Source: Diadema setosum (taxonomy: Eukaryota; Echinodermata; Echinoidea; Diadematoida; Diadematidae). From it: a stretch of DNA of 64,000 bases. The stretch is taken from the NCBI RefSeq assembly GCF_964275005.1, contig NC_092699.1, forward strand, positions 17,226,901-17,290,900, in the 5' to 3' direction. Below, piece after piece: positions 62,101-64,000 of the stretch; positions within the stretch are counted from its first letter, which is position 1; each line of letters starts with the position of its first letter. Position numbers and translations under genes: made by a program. A model generated the notes under the pieces. That model was given only the letters and a program-made list of their open reading frames with translations, was not told where the DNA came from and did not search any database.

Positions 62101-63634
62101 TTTAAGGGATGCCGCACGGACATACAACGTTTGTTGCTCGTATGTCGCGGATTTACATCGTACACAGCGGAAAGTTCATCCGTTCTAAAAGTTTTAAGCA
62201 GCTTAAAACTTTTTGCGCGGATGAAATCACAGTGGACGGATGCTCGATGGATAGAGCGGATGAAACACGTATGCGATGGGTACACAGCGGATTCGTAGCG
62301 TTTTCCAACGGATGGCAAGATTTTTTGTACGCTTTACATCCTCTTTGCATCCGTAAGTGCAGTGGGACCGGGCCTTTAAAGTTTTAAGCAGCTTAAAACT
62401 TTTTGCGCAGATGAAATCACAGTGGACGGATGCTCGATGGATAGAGCGGATGAAACACGTATGCGATGGGTACACAGCGGATTCGTAGCGTTTTCCAACG
62501 GATGGCAAGATTTTTTGTACGCTTTACATCCTCTTTGCATCCGTAAGTGCAGTGGGACCGGGCCTTAGCTGCTTAAAACTTTTAGAACGGATGAACTTTC
62601 CGCCGTGTACGATGTAAATCCGCGATAAATACGAGCAACAAACGTTGTATGTCCGTTATCATCCCTTAAACGTCCGCTGTATCCTCTTTGCATCCTCTGG
62701 GCATCCTCGCAACTCACAACTGCTGCAGCAGAAAACGGAAAAAGGGAGGAAAGATAAGGTACATGGAACGTCTGTACATTGTTAGTAGCACGGAAATAGA
62801 AAGGATGTAAGCGTATGCATCTCGTACATAAAGTATTTAAAACGGACAAAGCGTTTGTTTCCGTTACGCGTACGTGATGCATCCGCTTCATCCGCCCTGC
62901 ATCCGCTCTTTCCGCTATGCATCCGCTTCGCAATTATCCCCGGTAACCCCTTCGGAGCTGTCATCCACTTCCATCCGCTTTTATCCGCTAGGCTTCCGAT
63001 GAACATCCGTTTAACATCCCCGCTACATACTACCCACGTCCGTTCTTTTCCGTTCTGTTTTCGCAAATGTTCGCCAATTTCTGGAGCGGATGAAAGCGGA
63101 TGGCGCCACCCCCGAAATTTTGCTCGTCCGCTGTGTCCTTTCTGCATACGTTTTGTGTCCATCGGCCAGTGGGACCGAGCCTTAGATCAGTGGTGACCAG
63201 AATGATTTGTCAAATCACACTTCTTGAACAAGCTGGGAGAGCATACATTTCATTGTTTTGCACTGAATGCATAAACAAACATTGTTCTATTGACATTAGC
63301 AAATACTAGGCTTTAATGAACAATTTAATGAACAAAATACAACACATCAAGAATGCTTATTTAATGAATTCAAAATCAAGCATGCCTGGTGTTAGTACAA
63401 CAAAATTAATGACCCCTTTTCTGCTCATGCGCACAGTGGAACTACGAACTGGCGTGAGTGGGAGCTGGAGGCATTTGGCCCGTGAATTGATTCTATGCAG
63501 AAGACGTCGAATCCCGTGTTTCTTCCTTTGTTGCAGGGCATGCATAACTGGAGATCGGACAAGGAATTTGGATACCAGCGTCTCAAAGGCGTCAATCCCA
63601 CCCAGATCCGACTTTGTACCAAGATTCCGGACAA
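56170..63634 (+). CDS. Lipoxygenase, 5' part (PLAT domain onward)
   Basis: Animal-type lipoxygenase, an iron enzyme that adds O2 to polyunsaturated fatty acids. Visible exons are 56170-56664, 60544-60672 and 63537-63634 (donor AA|GTATTT, phase 2). The start is the ATG at 56170 in a strong context (GACCATGG). Exon 1 encodes a complete PLAT/C2-like domain, about residues 10-120: [31 protein letters not shown], then [10 protein letters not shown] and FPVHRW. It ends with the [13 protein letters not shown] linker helix. Exon 2 gives [11 protein letters not shown], and exon 3 gives [20 protein letters not shown] then RLCTKIPDK, the start of the catalytic domain. Iron ligands lie beyond the window. 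Between exons 1 and 2 the usual short linker (a LPRDxQF-like motif in 5-LOX and coral LOX) was not found, so a small exon may be missed. Closest known layouts are coral 8R-LOX and vertebrate 5-LOX. It is not clear which class it belongs to. Confidence 0.9.
57480..57968 (+). mobile_element. LINE 3' UTR-like fragment with (ATTGAA)n tail
   Basis: The sequence GGGACCTACGCTCAACAAGC, a later AATAAA, and a terminal run of ATTGAAA words fit the 3' end of a CR1-like LINE. No RT coding remains. It lies in lipoxygenase intron 1. The family call is from general resemblance only. Confidence 0.5.
58820..59105. repeat. CCCACGAGTTCGACAC interspersed repeat array
   Basis: Repeated words GCCCACGAGT, CATACAGCCCA, GTTCGACACT and AAGCAAATAAGGCCC occur at irregular spacing of about 20-45 bp. 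An inverted copy at the right end (GTGTCGAGCTCGTGGGCCC near 59.09 kb) makes the whole weakly fold-back. It is non-coding and intronic. Confidence 0.7.
59535..59790 (+). repeat. tRNA-derived SINE
   Basis: A box region GGTAGCGCGTCTGCCTCACA and a perfect B box GGTTCGAACCC (59592-59602) define a pol III promoter. A CTCACAA anticodon-loop-like heptamer lies between them. A non-tRNA body follows (TGTCCCTGGGATAGGACATA). The acceptor stem is not intact, so it is a SINE rather than a tRNA gene. The right border is unclear. Confidence 0.75.
59978..60195. repeat. MITE family 2, half copy
   Basis: GGTAGAGATGAGGATTAGGG, then TTTTTATCAAATAAATGTTG and TTGGAATTACGTGCTCTTTC, match the right arm of the 24.05-24.44 kb copy. 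The other arm is missing. It lies 350 bp upstream of lipoxygenase exon 2. Confidence 0.75.
60673..61425. other. Lipoxygenase intron, unique part
   Basis: AT-rich, no exon-like stretch with flanking splice signals and no repeat that I recognise. Confidence 0.45.
61426..63186. repeat. Nested cluster of TTAA-type palindromic MITEs
   Basis: The outer ends are GGCCCGGTCCCACTG (61431, after TTAA) and CAGTGGGACCGAGCC (about 63165-63181, followed by TTAG, a likely mutated TTAA). Inside sits a complete second copy, about 61605-62377, with TTAA on both sides and AGGCCCGGTCCCACTGG ... CAGTGGGACCGGGCCT ends. A further direct duplicate of its right part (about 186 bp) spans about 62380-62565. The interior is a mass of GCGGATG/CATCCGC words. 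The centre of each unit is a short perfect palindrome, AAGTTTTAAGC-A-GCTTAAAACTT. It is non-coding and fills much of the lipoxygenase intron before exon 3. Open frames in it are artefacts. Confidence 0.88.
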
Positions 63635-64000
63635 GTATTTTTGGCAACTTGTTTTGTTAATATTTTGTTTTCTATGAATTTTGCTTTTTGAAGAGCAATT
63701 CAACTCCGCGTTATAAACAGAACAAAATCAAACACACAGATAGGAAGATGATAATTTTCGCATAGTTATACAACACAGAGACGTCAGTCGCAACAACAAT
63801 CCCTGCTGGAAAGAACACAAAGGAATACCTTATCTTTCGGAATAATGGACCTCGGAATAACGAACGAAGCTTATTTCATTTTCGGATCAACGAACCTTCA
63901 GAATTAGGAACATCACCTAACATAATGTTCAGAACCACTGCTGAGAGATGGATGATATTCTTTGGGAAGCTTCCGTAAATACTATAGAGGGCAAAGTGAT
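63635..64000. other. Start of next lipoxygenase intron
   Basis: The sequence after the exon 3 donor is AT-rich and shows no further exon before the window ends. Confidence 0.5.

Noticed and set aside
61484-63196. Many overlapping open frames on both strands
   Set aside because: They read through GCGGATG-rich nested MITEs and mirror one another between the inverted copies.

Overview
This window looks like nuclear DNA from an animal: AT-rich, intron-bearing genes, dense microsatellites, and many short palindromic repeats and LINE/SINE remnants. The abundance of TAGGCCTA-type words, long homopolymer G/C tracts, TTAA-flanked MITEs and the gene content suggest a marine deuterostome, most likely an echinoderm such as a sea urchin. 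The species assignment is inference. No bacterial, CRISPR, rRNA or virus-like features were seen.

Region 1 (1-21.7 kb) holds no gene I can name. It contains palindromic MITEs, three LINE or SINE-type remnants, simple repeats, a 72-bp tandem repeat, one good candidate first exon on the minus strand (15.63-15.77 kb, CpG-rich) and one weak candidate minus-strand exon near 7.0 kb.

Region 2 (21.7-49.9 kb) is the core of the window. It has three complete, tandem, same-orientation genes for a small class I SAM-dependent methyltransferase of the METTL27 (WBSCR27) type. Each has five coding exons with identical intron phases (0, 0, 1, 1) and encodes 217, 218 and 217 residues. Copies A and B also share intron and 3' UTR sequence, so they are a segmental duplication. 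Copy C lies beyond a repeat-filled gap of about 8 kb. Sequence similarity switches between exons (exon 1: A resembles C; exon 3: A resembles B), which suggests gene conversion or exchange. The gaps and introns hold a CR1/Jockey-type LINE tail, a fold-back tandem-repeat element, and a 5'-truncated L1/Tx1-like LINE.

Region 3 (50.4-56.1 kb) contains a second L1/Tx1-like LINE 3' end on the plus strand, then microsatellites and MITE copies.

Region 4 (56.17 kb to the right edge) is the 5' part of a lipoxygenase gene on the plus strand: an exon with a full PLAT domain and two exons leading into the catalytic domain. The iron-binding part lies beyond the window. Its introns hold a tRNA-derived SINE, a LINE 3' tail, a short interspersed repeat array and a nested cluster of TTAA-type palindromic MITEs (61.4-63.2 kb).

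The two gene families show no evident functional link. The METTL27-like array is recent local duplication, and most of the remaining DNA is decayed transposable elements.
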